From: Agapanthus africanus
Taxonomy: Eukaryota; Streptophyta; Magnoliopsida; Asparagales; Amaryllidaceae
Assembly (NCBI GenBank): GCA_030015575.1
Contig: CM057337.1
Span: 293,222,044 to 293,286,043, forward strand
DNA length: 64,000 nt
Direction: 5' to 3'
Positions 45,801 to 57,579 of the stretch are shown piece by piece (position 1 is the stretch's first letter; each line of letters opens with the position of its first letter). The position numbers and the translations under genes are program-made. The notes beneath the pieces are model-generated. The model made no database searches. It was not told the DNA's origin and saw only the letters and a list, made by a program, of their open reading frames with translations.

Positions 45801-47910
45801 AGCATTAAACAGCGGTGTAATTCTTCTTAACCACAAGTACAGTTTTCAACCTACGACACACAGTGAATGAGTTATTAGACTCAAAGGGACTTATACAGAG
45901 TATTGTATGTTGTCCAGGGTCCATCAGGACAGAGGGGTTGGTCCTCGTACTATATTCGGTTTACTTATGACTCCTCTAGTTTTTAGACAAGTGTTTCGTG
46001 GAAACACAGGGTCCGAATTTGGAGAAGTTATAGGTATTTGAATACAGTAGAGAACCAGGTGTAGCAAGTATCTGGATTCTTCAAAGTGATTGAAGATGTA
46101 GATACTTGTATGTGGTATTCAGTTGATAGTAGTGATTAAGAGAAATTGCTTCTCTTTCAGGTTACTCATAATTGGAAGCATTCCTAAGTTGAGTAACGCT
46201 GATCAGCCTCCTTCCATTTAGTTGACATGCGCTGGGGACAGCTGCATGATTTGAATCTGGTTCAATTAAATCAGTGCCTCTGTTTCTATATTGGATATAG
46301 AACAGTTCATATCTTAACGATGTTAAGGTACGGGAAGTTGTCCGGTTTATGATTAAAACCAGACACTGGATAACTCAAGGCACGCTTCTGTAATGGCTGT
46401 TTGTGGGTTGACCCAGGCTATGACGCGGGTTGACTTTCTACCATCTGGATGAACAATAGCGATATTGTTCTAGACTCGCCACAGTTTTAATAAAAATGGA
46501 TTTTTTCAGAAAACAGTAGTGGGAGTATGGTAGAACTGGAAGTGATTCCAGAACCACAAACGATTACTGAAGATTTGATGAGGAACCTAAAGATTCAATC
46601 TGGATTGACATTCCATTGGCCACTCCGCAGATAAGGTGGGTAACTTCAGGCACCCGAGAGGTACTACGGTAGCCTCAAGGACGGTGACAGGAAAGTTCTT
46701 GTTTACTCACAAGTACCATTGCTGTTGTTCCAGGCTGCGAGACCCGGCGGGAGGATGAGTATAGCGTCGTTCTAAACTAGTTTTAGAAGTGTACGTGTAT
46801 ATGACTCTGCCAGAGGGTTGTCGTAGTCAGTGGGAGCAGCGGAAGCATTGGTGGACAGGTAGCTTATGTCTATTTATAGACTAAAGCAGATGTAGCGGAG
46901 ATAGATCATCTATTTCTGACGTGACAGTCATGGGTTTGACTTCGTCAGAATAGGGGATGGATCTGTTGAGAAGGTAGTAGGGTGTGATATCCTGGTATTT
47001 GGATGATATACACAGAGTAGGAAAAGAAACTCCTACACTACGATCGGTTATACTTTGGTCGTCACACAGTTGTTTCTCCACAAAAGAAATGGATTTTATA
47101 TCAGACATACTGGTTACTAGATCTATGGTTTTAGATCTAGATTTGGGTGGTTTCCCAATCAGGGTACTTGACAGCATTCTAAGAGTATTTAGGATGGACG
47201 ACTCCTGGCACGGTAGTGTACCTGCAGGTAATGGAGTCACCCTCTCCAAAGGTGTCTTACAGACTAAAGGGGAGAGGGATGTCCATGATTGGCAGATCAC
47301 TTGCTCAGGCAATTGAGTCAATCATGAGATGTCAAGTACCACACCAGATGTTGTTCTTGCACTAGATGCAATAAGTTGACATTAATCCAATCCTGGAGAA
47401 ACAGTCGGAAGCAGTTTTAGAACATAAGTGGATGTTCTAGGGATATGATAACGACAGCCTCATTCGGGAAACAGTTATCATTCCAGGCTTCCAAGGTGAC
47501 ATGGACGACAAGGAGGTTGTCAGAGCTATAGTTTTCCTTCTGATGAGGGGCAGTATTTTGGATAGGTGGTCCAAGGCAATACTGAGGGTGGCATGGCGCA
47601 GGATACTGATTAAGTTCAGTTGACGATACAGTCTAAGAAGTTTGGATTTGGAGCTCATTTATGAGCTATGTCCCATCAGACATCCAGACACATTCTAAGA
47701 CAGGTATTGCTCATTTCGGGAGATGGGTTTCTCCGCGAACTTGAGATTTAGAGAGACATGGAAAGAGACAACTAAGCGGATCCACTCACTGAGGCTATTC
47801 CTCGAACGCAATAGTTTCGCAAACGAGCTTTGTGAGACTGACTAGTAGAGGAGTTGGGTGTTCGGTATCACACGGGCTGTGAGTATGCGACATCGCAATA
47901 ATTAGCCTTG
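45801..47910 (+). pseudogene. Decayed integrase, RT and RNase H of B3
   Basis: Integrase-like DNA blocks at about 46140-46330; RT box YLDDI in a short frame at about 46996; the connection-like SILRVFRMDDSWHGSVPAG (about 47170-47225) parallels TVLKRFSMEDSKRGNLPAC of C. Stops and shifts throughout rule out an active protein. Confidence 0.75.
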
Positions 47911-47926
47911 AGTGCAAGTGGGAGAT
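47911..47926 (+). promoter_or_regulatory. Polypurine tract of B3
   Basis: AGTGCAAGTGGGAGAT, immediately before the 3' LTR. Confidence 0.88.
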
Positions 47927-50194
47927 TGTTGGAGATAGTGCCCTCAGAGTCAATTATTGGATCACAGGTACGTGATTGCAATGATTGAGGGAGGACCTAT
48001 CCCGGTAGGACAGTCTTACTCGAGATGATAGTATGCTATCTGGTTTACCTTTATCATCGTGTACTGCTTTAGGTGACATGACACGTCGCTATTACACGTT
48101 GATAGAGCCCCTAGGATTCTTGCTTGACCACCAGCAGTATGAGGGCGATCATATAAGTGGGAGCTGGGGGTCTATAAGCTTATCCTTAAAAGGTCCCTAG
48201 TCGTGGGAGTTTCGAGACCGGGCATCGATACTCCATTAGTAGACTAGTGTATACAGTCGAGACCCCGACGAGGGGCGGTGGCCGGTCTCACAAGCCACTG
48301 GTGTCAGTTGGATCACCTAAGATGTATACAGGTGCTCATTGGGTTATGAGTACACCGGACAGGACTCGCCGGGAACATGCTAGTTGGTCATATACCAGAC
48401 GTCAGATGGCAGTTCCCTGGTGACATGTGTGCAGGTTAGTTCATCGACCTGGGGATCGTCATTTGTCTCGTGTGAGTTCCCACTGTACTTTGATTACTAC
48501 CCTACCACGGCTCAAAGGAGTCGTGCAAACAGGTTTTAGTTGGGTACAGTCCCGAGCCACATGGAGGCAGTGAGCGTATCTTCAGGGGTTCGTCTCTCCC
48601 GGTATTGGGGGTGAGGTCGTGCTGTGTCTAGGAGAGCCATTACACAAAGTCCTTGGCCAAGGCAAGGAGATTTACTGGTAGGTATTCCAGTAGTATCTCA
48701 GGGTGTTCTGGGCTACACTCCGACACGACTTGTACCGCTTTTGGGGGTCTGACTTTTACCAACCCCCTAGGCCCGCCATGCGATGCTCATAGACGAACGG
48801 ACCGGACTGCACGGATATTGTCACTGACAGGCTCAGTTGGGTGTCGGGGTGAGCTTCCTCATCGACGTCCCTTTTGGTCAATAGCTGGTGGCCCGTCACG
48901 TATTGGCATATACCTCTGACGTGCTAGTGGTTAAATCCACAGCCATAGTATTGACGAGTCTTTAGAGTCCACCACATTTTCAGTTACTCAGCTTTCGGGC
49001 GAAAGGTTGTAGAGGCCGTATGGAGATATGGCAGGGTCCGATCAGATACGTGCGGTATTGCACGGATCAGGATCGGACAGTCTGTACTATAGGCCGTATG
49101 GATATATGGCAGGGTTCGATCAGATACGTACGGTATTGCACGGATCAGGATCGAACAGATATTACTAGGCGGTTTTGCTATAAGCCGGATCCTAGTATAG
49201 TACAGTGTAGATTTTGTCTATTTGCATTTGTATTTCGGTCGAAATACAGATGCGGGTGTGTATGCACAGTATCGGGGTTTTCCCGTAATTTATTACGGGA
49301 CCAGTTTTCTGGAGTTGCCAGTTTGCTTTCCGTTTCGGCCAATTTCCATTGTTCCGTTCATTGGCCGAAGATTGGTGGAGGAGGGCTTATTTGCATTGTT
49401 GCAAATAAGTATTTGTGGATGGGGTATTTGCTTATTGTTGAATCATGATAGCCTCTCATTGACCTTGACTTCTAGCTTCATGATTGCTTGACTTTTAGTG
49501 ATCATCATGGTTGTTGATGATGAGTTTGGTGATGATGGTTGGATGAGTGTTGGTTTTGCTTGTGATCATTACTTGATATCATAACCATTCCTTTCTCTCT
49601 CTCTTTTGATTATGGTTGTGGTTTTTGATTTTTTTGTTTTTAATATATCACTCCCTCACTCCATGCTCTTCCTCTCACCTCTTTGGCCGGCCACTTAGGA
49701 TTGGGGCTGTCCAAAAATTGTGTGGGTGTATCTTTGGTTCATATCATGCTCCAAAATACCCACTAGCTCCTCCACATTGTTCTTGTTTCATCCCTCCACC
49801 AAATGGCATCTCCACTACCCCAAAAGGAGACACAAGTTCTACTACACATTCTACAGCGAATCTTGGGCACGTCGAGTAGCCGGCTTCGTGCCCGAGTTGC
49901 CTCGGCATAGAGGTGGGAGCCCGTAAACGAAGAAGGCGATGTGGTGCACTTCCGGCGACGAGGAGGAGACGGGACTTTTCCGCAGGAGATCGGATTGGAG
50001 ATGAAGACCGGAGGACTTGGATCGTCGGTATATCTCTATTCCCATTCTTGTAGATAGCTTAGACTAGTTAATGGTTCGATCCGGGTTATAGTGCGCGGTG
50101 GTGCCGGTTTGCTAAGTCCGCAAAAATTTAAGTTATTCACCGCTTCCGCATTCCGGCGTCGGATCGACGGCCGGGGCGCCGCCGTGCACTTACA
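47927..50194 (+). repeat. B3 3' LTR
   Basis: 2268 bp; ends TGCACTTACA, followed by the GATCA duplication. Confidence 0.95.
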
Positions 50195-53100
50195 GATCAT
50201 AATAGAGAAGATTCTCTGTCCGTGCGATAGATGTGGCAATAAGTACTGGCAGAAGGTAGAATTAGCAGAGCTTCATATTGTAAAACATGGGTTTACTAGA
50301 CTTTATTCAATTTGGAAATATCACGGGGAAGGAGAAGAATGCAGTACTGCGGTAGAAGAAGGAGAACACGATAATGCGGCAGGAGAAGAAGAAGAATTCG
50401 GTAATACGGCAGGATACGGAAATTTATTTCCATCAGAAGAAATGGAGGATATGGTAGAGGCTGCCATAGGTGAATCTATTCGTACCGAAGATGACATTCC
50501 TTCCGGTCAAGGACCGCGTGCGGATAAATATGAAAATTTCATGAATGATGCTAGGAAACCAATTTATGAGAATGCGAAGTATTCCACCCTCTCATGGTTC
50601 GTCCAACTTTTCCAAATTAAGTGCCTAAATGGATGGAGCAACAAGTCATTCACAATGCTTCTTTCGTTCTTGAAAGATTCTATGCCTCCGGGAAATAATG
50701 TGCCCGAAAGCTGGTACGAAGCCCAGAAAATGATGTCTGATTTGGGTCTAAAGTGCGAGAAGATTCAAGCATGTCCTAAAAATTGCGTGTTGTACCGGAA
50801 AGAGAATTCAGATTTGAAAGAGTGTCCAACATGCGGAGAGGCAAGGTATAAGCCGAAAGATTCTGATAAGAAGCCTGATATACCTGTGAAGATAGCACGA
50901 TATTTTCCCATAACACAGAGGCTACAGAGGCTATTCAGGTGCAAGAAAACAGCCGAGGCAATGATTTGGCATCATCGTGCTCCTCCAAGCGAAAATGGAA
51001 AAATGAGCCATCCAAGAGATTCACCGGCATGGAAGGATTTCGATAGGAGGCACACAATATTCAGTAGCGATCCCCGCAATGTCCGGCTCGGACTGGCTGC
51101 CGATGGCTTCTGCCCATTCAACTATATGGCTGGAAGTCACAGTACATGGCCCGTTGTAATGATAATTTATAATCTGTCGCCTTGGTTGGCTATGGACCAA
51201 TCATACTTTATGATGCCTCTTCTTATCGACGGACCAAACTCACCGGGGAACAATATCGACGTCTATCTCCGACCTCTGATTGAGGAGCTGAAAACTTTGT
51301 TTATTGATGGTGTAGAGACATATGATTCAAACACAAATACAACCTTCATACTGCGTGCGGCTTTAATATGGACAATTAATGACTTTCCTGCATATGGAAT
51401 GCTTTCAGGTTGGTCCGTACATGGTCACAAAGCATGTCCTCATTGCCATGAACACACAACATCAAAATTTTTGAATTTTAGCAGGAAGGTTTGTTATTGC
51501 GGCCATCGACGTTTTCTGCCTCCAGACCACCCCTACAGGTTAGACACGGTTCACTTTGATGGTCATCAGGAGCTTCTTGGGCCTCCATCCCCATTGTCCG
51601 GAGAGGACGTGACTGCTAAATGGGATGGTTACAATAACATGACCTTCGGGATGGATCCGACGAGACAGGTCAAACCACAAAATTGGAACAAGTTAAGCAT
51701 TTTCTTCGAGCTTCCGTACTGGTCTACAAATTCAGTGCGTCATTGTCTGGACGTCATGCATATAGAAAAGGGAGTATCAGAGCACATACTTAACTTGCTT
51801 CTGTGTAAAGACGGGAAATCGAAAGACAACATGAATGCCCGGATGGATCTACAAGAGTGGGGAATAAGAAGTGAACTGCACCCTAAACCGGTAGCGGGTA
51901 AACCGGGCAAGTTTGTACTTCCCAATGCCGCTTATCATATGTCACAACCGGAGAAGAAAAGATTCCTGCAGGTGTTGCATGATTTGAAAGTCCCCACAGG
52001 TTTCTCAGGATCATTCAGCAAGAAAATAAAAATTGTGAAGGGCAAGATCGATGGGCTGAAAAGTCTTGACCACCATGTTATCGTGGAGCACCTTCTTCCA
52101 TTAGCCCTCAGGACTTCTCTCCCCGACTCGGTTGGTCTAGTAATCAACGACCTATGTTGTTTTTTCAGGGAGTTGTGTGCTAAAACGCTGGAGGTTGCGA
52201 CGCTGGATAAACTAGAAAATTCTATTGCGTTGATACTTTGCAAGTTTGAGCTTATTTTCCCACCGTCATTCTTCGATATCATAATACACTTGACGGTTCA
52301 TCTTGCAACTGAGGCGAAGTTAGCCGGACCGGTACAATATCGATGGATGTATCCCGTCGAGAGGTACGTGTAATTTTTCGTTTCGCGCAATTTATAAATT
52401 TATTTTTGTCATGTATGCCCGTGTTTATTTATTCAATATATTCTCATTAGGTACCTTTACACTCTTAAGAAGTATATACGCAATAAAAATCGACCAGAGG
52501 GTTCTATCATGCAAGGTTATCTTCTTGATGAAGCAACCACATTTTGTTCCCGCTATCTGGACGAGAACATTGAGACAAGGCTTAACCGACCTCGAAGAAT
52601 TCAAGACGGGCCATATGGTAAAGCCGAGTATAAGAGGGTAGACACTATGTTTATCAACAAGATATACCGGTTTATCTTGCTTAATTGCGAATGTCTTGAA
52701 CAAATTAGAGAGTAAGTTCTTTTGGATTAATTGTTATATCTGTGTTTGTGTGTGTATGAAATGACATAATATTAATGTCACAATTATTTGTCGAAAACAG
52801 AACTCATTTTAACGAGGTACGTGAGTGGCATCCTGATTGGAACGAAGAGCGTTTGGAAAAATACCATCAGGATAATTTTTGTGATTGGGTCACAGAGCAT
52901 GTAAGTTATTCGAATTACGTTTTATTGCTATCAGTTTTAATCTAAACTTGTATCGTTATGTATATATCGTAAAATTTGTTTTGTTAGATCCACGATCCGA
53001 ACTTGTCTGCATCATTTGAGAGTGATTCAAGATGTTTAGCTCAATTTCCTAGTATGGAGGTTGCACATTACAAAGGATTTGGTGTCCTTGGATACAAATT

Positions 53101-53754
53101 CGAAATTAAGGACATAGAAACATCTAGAATCACTCAGAATAGTGGTATTGCGACGGTAGGATCGGACGGTGTGATTTACTATGGGTACTTAAATTGTATA
53201 CTCGGCATCCACTATCCCGGACGATCAGAACCCTTTTATATATTCCACTGTACTTGGTACGATCCGCGAACCGATACAGACAGGTGGAGAAGCAGTCTTG
53301 GGACTTGGAAAGATGAATATGGATTGACCAGTGTGAACACACTTCGATTTTACGGTCAAGACGATCCGTTTATCTTTCCGAACCAAGCGTTCCAAGTATA
53401 CTACTCACAGTGTTTGAAGCATCCGGGGTGGAGTGTTGTATGCAGATGGAAACCTAGAGATGTCTACGATGTCCCAGAATACGAGGACAGCGATGAGGAC
53501 GAAGAAGAGAGAAGGCTTAAAGTGCTCCGACCGTCTGTTTCGAAGGACGGGTTGTCTTCGACCGATCATGAAGTTACGTGGGTTAGAAATGACATCGACG
53601 ATGAAATCCAAGTAGATATGTATGATGCGCCCACGAAACGAAAAAGGTTATGAGTAATGTTATATTATTACTTCATATTTTACGCTCTAGATCATATATA
53701 GTCAATACTTTTAATGATTGTCTAATGCGTCCACGAACCGTTTATCTAGATTGG

Positions 53755-56743
53755 ATGACGATGTCGGGAGCAGCGAGGGGCGGCAGGAGCTCCAGCCGCG
53801 GCAGAGGCAGAGGCAGAGGCAGAGCGGTTCTGCCGCCCGGAGAGCTCCGTAGGGAGCTTCAGAGGGCCGGTCTTGCACCCAGATCGGAGACCCCTTCGGA
53901 TGCCTCCTTCCGTGTGGATTTTGCCACACCTCCAGGTATACTGCACGCATATCCATTTTCAATTTAATATTACAGATATTCATGCCTGTTTATGTCAAAA
54001 TTACTTATATTGTCAATGTTTGATTGTCTAGTTGTTGGTCCTGCGTCCACATCTGGGATAGAGGCCACCCCCGCTCCTCCAGGTATGTTTATATATCATA
54101 TAGTGCATGCATAATGATTTAGAACGTTATATTATTGATCTACACATTCTTTTTGCAATTACTTATCAAATCTATTTTTAATTGTCTAGCTGTTGGTCCT
54201 GCGTCCACATCTGGGACAGAGGCCACCCCCGCTCCTCCAGGTATGTTCATATATCATATAGTGTATGTATATTGATTTAGAATGCTATATCATAAATATA
54301 CACATTCCTTTTGCTCTTACTTAGCAATTTTTATTATTGTCTAGCTGTAGGTGGTGACACCACCGCACCTGCGGGTATGTTTATATGTCCTATAGTTCAT
54401 GCATATTGATTTAGAACGTTATATTATTGATCTACACATTCTTTTTGCAATTACTTATAAAATCTATTTTTAATTGTCTAATTATAGGTGGTGCGTCCAC
54501 ACCTTCCACAGGGGCCACTCCTGCCGCTTCCGTACCCTCCGCATCGTCTGTAGGTTAGTATGAATAAATTTAAAATATTTATTTATTTTACATATGCTCT
54601 ATAGAATAAATATGAACTTCATGGAGATTTAGCGTCGATGTTTATTTTATAGTTGGAGGGGATGCGTCCGGGTCCGGGACCCCGGTTGTTCCTCACCGGA
54701 GGAACTATCGTCCCGCTCGTGCTGCTGCTCGGGCCCAGGCTCGTGCGTTATTCACCGGAGGTATATATCACACTTGAATTTTTGTTTAACCTTGATTTCT
54801 TAATACAACTTTGTATTATTATTGATTGTCTTGATATTTCGTGCAGACGCAGGGCCTCTCCATCCCCAGAGGGGGACTCGAGGCCCGAATCAGTCCCATA
54901 GGCTGAGGCCTAATAGAGCTAGGGGGGAGGCAGCATTCCCCCTATTTTTTACCCTTGACTATCGCTATACCGGTCCTCATGCCGAGAGGTTCGGCCGGTA
55001 TTTGGGGGACGAGAGCCGGATCGTGAAGAACTATCCACTTCACGTTGAGTGGGGCGAGCAGCACCAGCGCTCATTCGCCCTCTTCTTTGAACAGGCTCGG
55101 GTATGTATTAATATATATTTTCATTTGATCTATCCAATATATTTATTATTAACACTTGCAATCTAATAACAATGTTTTTTTTTGTATTTTCAGTTGGATT
55201 ACGATTTTCAGCCTGTAGCCGACCCTGATCACTCGGGGAGGGTGCTCGACCTTCATGCTCTGTACAATGGCCTGATGAAGAACATGCAGGCCAAGGTCCG
55301 ATACAACAGGAATGAGCTGAAGGCCGACTGCTACTCCCTGTGGATAGCGACCCCCGAGGCAGAGAGAGCGGCCCTCCTATCTACTCCGGCGTTTGCGAGA
55401 GTCGACGTAGAGACATGGCCTTTATTGTGCGCTTATTTCGACTCCGAACGCAAACAAGTATGTATTTTAAATTTAATTCATTATTTATGATATAATTTAT
55501 TTCTTTGTGTTTCTTAATTAGAAAACTAAATGTTAATGCGTTGTGCAGAAACAGGCCGCTCAGAATACGGAGAACAGGAAGTCGGCGAAGAGGGGTCGCC
55601 CCACTTACACAGGTGGCTCGAGGAACATTACTCGAGCCATGGAGTTATCGGTAAATTAAGTGTTATTCTCTAATATTATGCAATATTAAGAGTTATTCTC
55701 TAATATTTCTAATATTAAGAGTTACTTTCTAATATTGCAGACATCTCGGACCGTGGCGTCAGGTGGTACACCGAGCGTGCTGTCCGCATATCTTGCCGTC
55801 CACGACACCTCGACAGATCCCGCCACGGGCGAGCTTCGATGTCCCGACGTCGCTACCCAGGAGTACTGCGTAAGTGTTAATATTTTTTCTACCCAAATTT
55901 GAAATTTTAGTTTTGGAAGGTTCAAGTTTAAATTTTATACTTATACTTTACTGCTTAATGTGGGTGTAGGAGCGGGTGGTTGAGCAGGCCCAGGCCTCGG
56001 GGATCGATTTTACCAGACAGAACGATCCGAGGCTGCTGACCCCAGTTCTGGACGCCGCACACGGAGGGCACCACGGAGGTTGGGAGAGAGGCCGGGGATT
56101 GGGCCCTAGCAGGGCCCATATGAGGTTGGACTCCACCCCGGCGGTTACTTCCTCCGTCTCCAGTGGCCGGCATGTCCATCAGGAACTGGATAGCTTGAGG
56201 GCCACCGTTCAGGAGTTGAAGGAGATGCTGGTATGTATACTACTTTATAGTAAAATATCATTTCATATTATATACATATCAACACAACCCTTATTAGTAC
56301 GCAAGTCTGATTAATCATACATACATATGTAATTAAAATAAACAACGCTTTTCCAAACTAGATATCCAAACAGGGTTTCGAAATAACTTAATAATGAAAC
56401 GAATTCGAATAATACACAGTTCTTAGACGCTTCTTACACACGTTATGTCCAGACGCGACAGGGTAGATCGGCCGAGCCTCCACATGCATCTCCTTCGGCT
56501 GCGGCTCCGCAAGCCACTACATCGACTGCGGTTCCGCAGACAGCTCCTGTAGCTCCACCGCCCACTCAGACTCCCGCAGCCGCGGCTCCGCAAGCGACTA
56601 CCTCGACGGCGGCTGCGCAGACCACGACGCCAGCTCCACATGCCGCTCAGACTTCTTTATTTGCAGTATTGGATAGTGTATTTACCGAGGAGCAGGCGCG
56701 CGTTATTCGAACGTTACTCGGAGGTGGAGCTGGACCGAACTAG
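53755..56743 (+). CDS. TnpA-like CACTA accessory protein (plant transposase family PF03004-like)
   Basis: Twelve exons with GT/AG junctions and consistent phase: 53755-53935, 54032-54082, 54190-54240, 54345-54374, 54488-54553, 54653-54760, 54847-55100, 55194-55457, 55549-55650, 55741-55869, 55970-56230, 56453-56743; about 595 codons. The N-terminus is Arg/Gly-rich (SSSRGRGRGRGRAV), followed by an Ala/Pro/Thr linker from tandem microexons. The conserved region has NRKSAKRGRPTYTGGSRN and HDTSTDPATGEL, then a Leu-rich coiled segment (LDSLRATVQELKEML) and a Pro/Ala/Gln tail. In En/Spm this protein binds subterminal repeats and aids excision. The frame is open upstream to 53650, so an earlier start is possible. 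Splicing is predicted, not observed. Confidence 0.8.
54032..54553 (+). repeat. Tandem microexon repeats in the tnpA-like gene
   Basis: Four exon-plus-intron units with starts 143-158 bp apart; exons are 51, 51, 30 and 66 bp, all multiples of three and all phase 1. The introns are near copies (TTAGAACGTTATATTATTGA and similar). The exons encode VGPASTSGTEATPAPP-like linkers. Confidence 0.85.
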
Positions 56744-56990
56744 GGTAGCTTTTTGGTTCTTATTTTTTGAAACATGTATTTATTTATATCACATTGTACT
56801 ACATTTTGAAACGATATTGATATTGGTTTGAATTTATATCATATTCAGTTTTTGGGTTTCTTTTGTATATTATATATATGCGTGGGATGTGATTATGAAT
56901 ACTGCAATATATGATTTGATTGATGTAAATAGTATTGTGCACAGGGCGGGAAAAAATCTAGCAGCCCTTTTTTAAAAAAAAATACAGAAA
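56744..56990 (+). other. 3' region of the tnpA-like gene
   Basis: AT-rich sequence after the stop codon with no frame or repeat of note. It presumably holds the 3' untranslated region and poly(A) site; I cannot point to the signal. Confidence 0.4.
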
Positions 56991-57560
56991 ACATGTACCT
57001 ACGGATTACTCCGTAGGTATATATATTGCCCCTACGGAGTTATCCGTAGGGGCAAACTATCAGGAAACCTGATATTTTCCCACCTGATATCAGTGCAGGG
57101 TGTTGGGGGTGCCCCTACGGATATATACGTAGGGGCCAATATTTATCCCCTACGTATATATCCGTAGGGGCAAAATATCAGGTTCCCTGATATTTTCCCC
57201 CCGATCTCAGTGCATTGTGTTGTGAGTGGCCCCTACGGAAACAGCCGTAGGGGCTACTTTATATCCCCTACGGCTGTATCCGTAGGGGACGAAATAGGAC
57301 CTACGGATATATCCGTAGGTATATACAATATATTCAAAAAAAAAATTTAAATATATGATTTTATTACCCCTACGGGGTACTCCGTAGGGGCTATAGCACC
57401 TACAGAGTTATCCGTAGGGGCTTCAATTTATCCGTAGGGCCAAGTTCAGGACCTCAACTTGCACCTGCGGCCTTTGCACCTACGGGGTCTTTTTTCGCCC
57501 CTACGTATATATCCGTAGGGGTAGTGGGTTGCCCCTACCGATAAATCCGTAGGGGCAACC
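56991..57560 (+). repeat. Right subterminal palindromes of the CACTA element
   Basis: About a dozen facing pairs CCCCTACGG-(5 to 8 bases)-CCGTAGGGG. Between them are two copies of a TATCAGG..CCTGATA palindrome (57058-57080, 57176-57200). Far denser than the left side. Confidence 0.9.
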
Positions 57561-57576
57561 CTTATTTGTAGTAGTG
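57545..57576 (+). repeat. CACTA right terminal inverted repeat
   Basis: The complement begins CACTACTACAAATAAGGG and matches the left end over 32 bp with one mismatch. Confidence 0.95.
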
Positions 57577-57579
57577 TTT

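Larger units (their letters stand above)
39922..50194 (+). mobile_element. Complete copia-type element B3 inside the CACTA transposase exon
   Basis: LTRs 39922-42190 (2269 bp) and 47927-50194 (2268 bp); TSD GATCA at 39917-39921 and 50195-50199. PBS and PPT are present. The 5' LTR ends CTTAAA instead of CTTACA. I noticed about a dozen LTR differences, near 0.5 percent, so it is young. The interior lacks gag, and pol is decayed as in B1 and B2. Confidence 0.95.
39798..53653 (+). pseudogene. TNP2-like CACTA transposase gene, disrupted by B3
   Basis: Start ATG at 39798. The gene exons are 39798-39921 plus 50200-52363 (one exon before B3 entered), 52451-52711, 52801-52900 and 52988-53653, about 1104 codons; every junction has GT/AG and keeps frame. 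Domains in order: transposase-associated domain (WMYVDWKQR, then CPCDRCGN across the insertion), Transposase_21 core (GLAADGFCPF, INDFPAYGMLSGWSVHG, HCLDVMHIEKG), DUF4218 (LPLALRTSLPDSVG to MYPVERY) and DUF4216 (YYGYLNCILGIHY, FHCTWYDP). The C-terminus is acidic, then basic. It would cut and rejoin the CACTA ends. The only lesion I see is B3 with its GATCA duplication. Confidence 0.92.
37086..57576 (+). mobile_element. CACTA (En/Spm, CMC) DNA transposon, near complete, carrying B3
   Basis: Begins CACTACTACAAATAGGGG and ends TTATTTGTAGTAGTG. The 3-bp TSD TTT is on both sides (37083-37085, 57577-57579). Without B3 it is about 10.2 kb. It holds subterminal palindromes, a G-rich minisatellite, 584-bp tandem units, a TNP2-like transposase gene and a tnpA-like gene in the same direction. 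Apart from the B3 insertion I saw no lesion in either gene, so it was probably competent until recently. Confidence 0.95.

Noticed and set aside
56991..57560. CRISPR-like array of short repeats
   Set aside because: The repeats are palindromic CACTA subterminal motifs with irregular spacing in a eukaryotic transposon.
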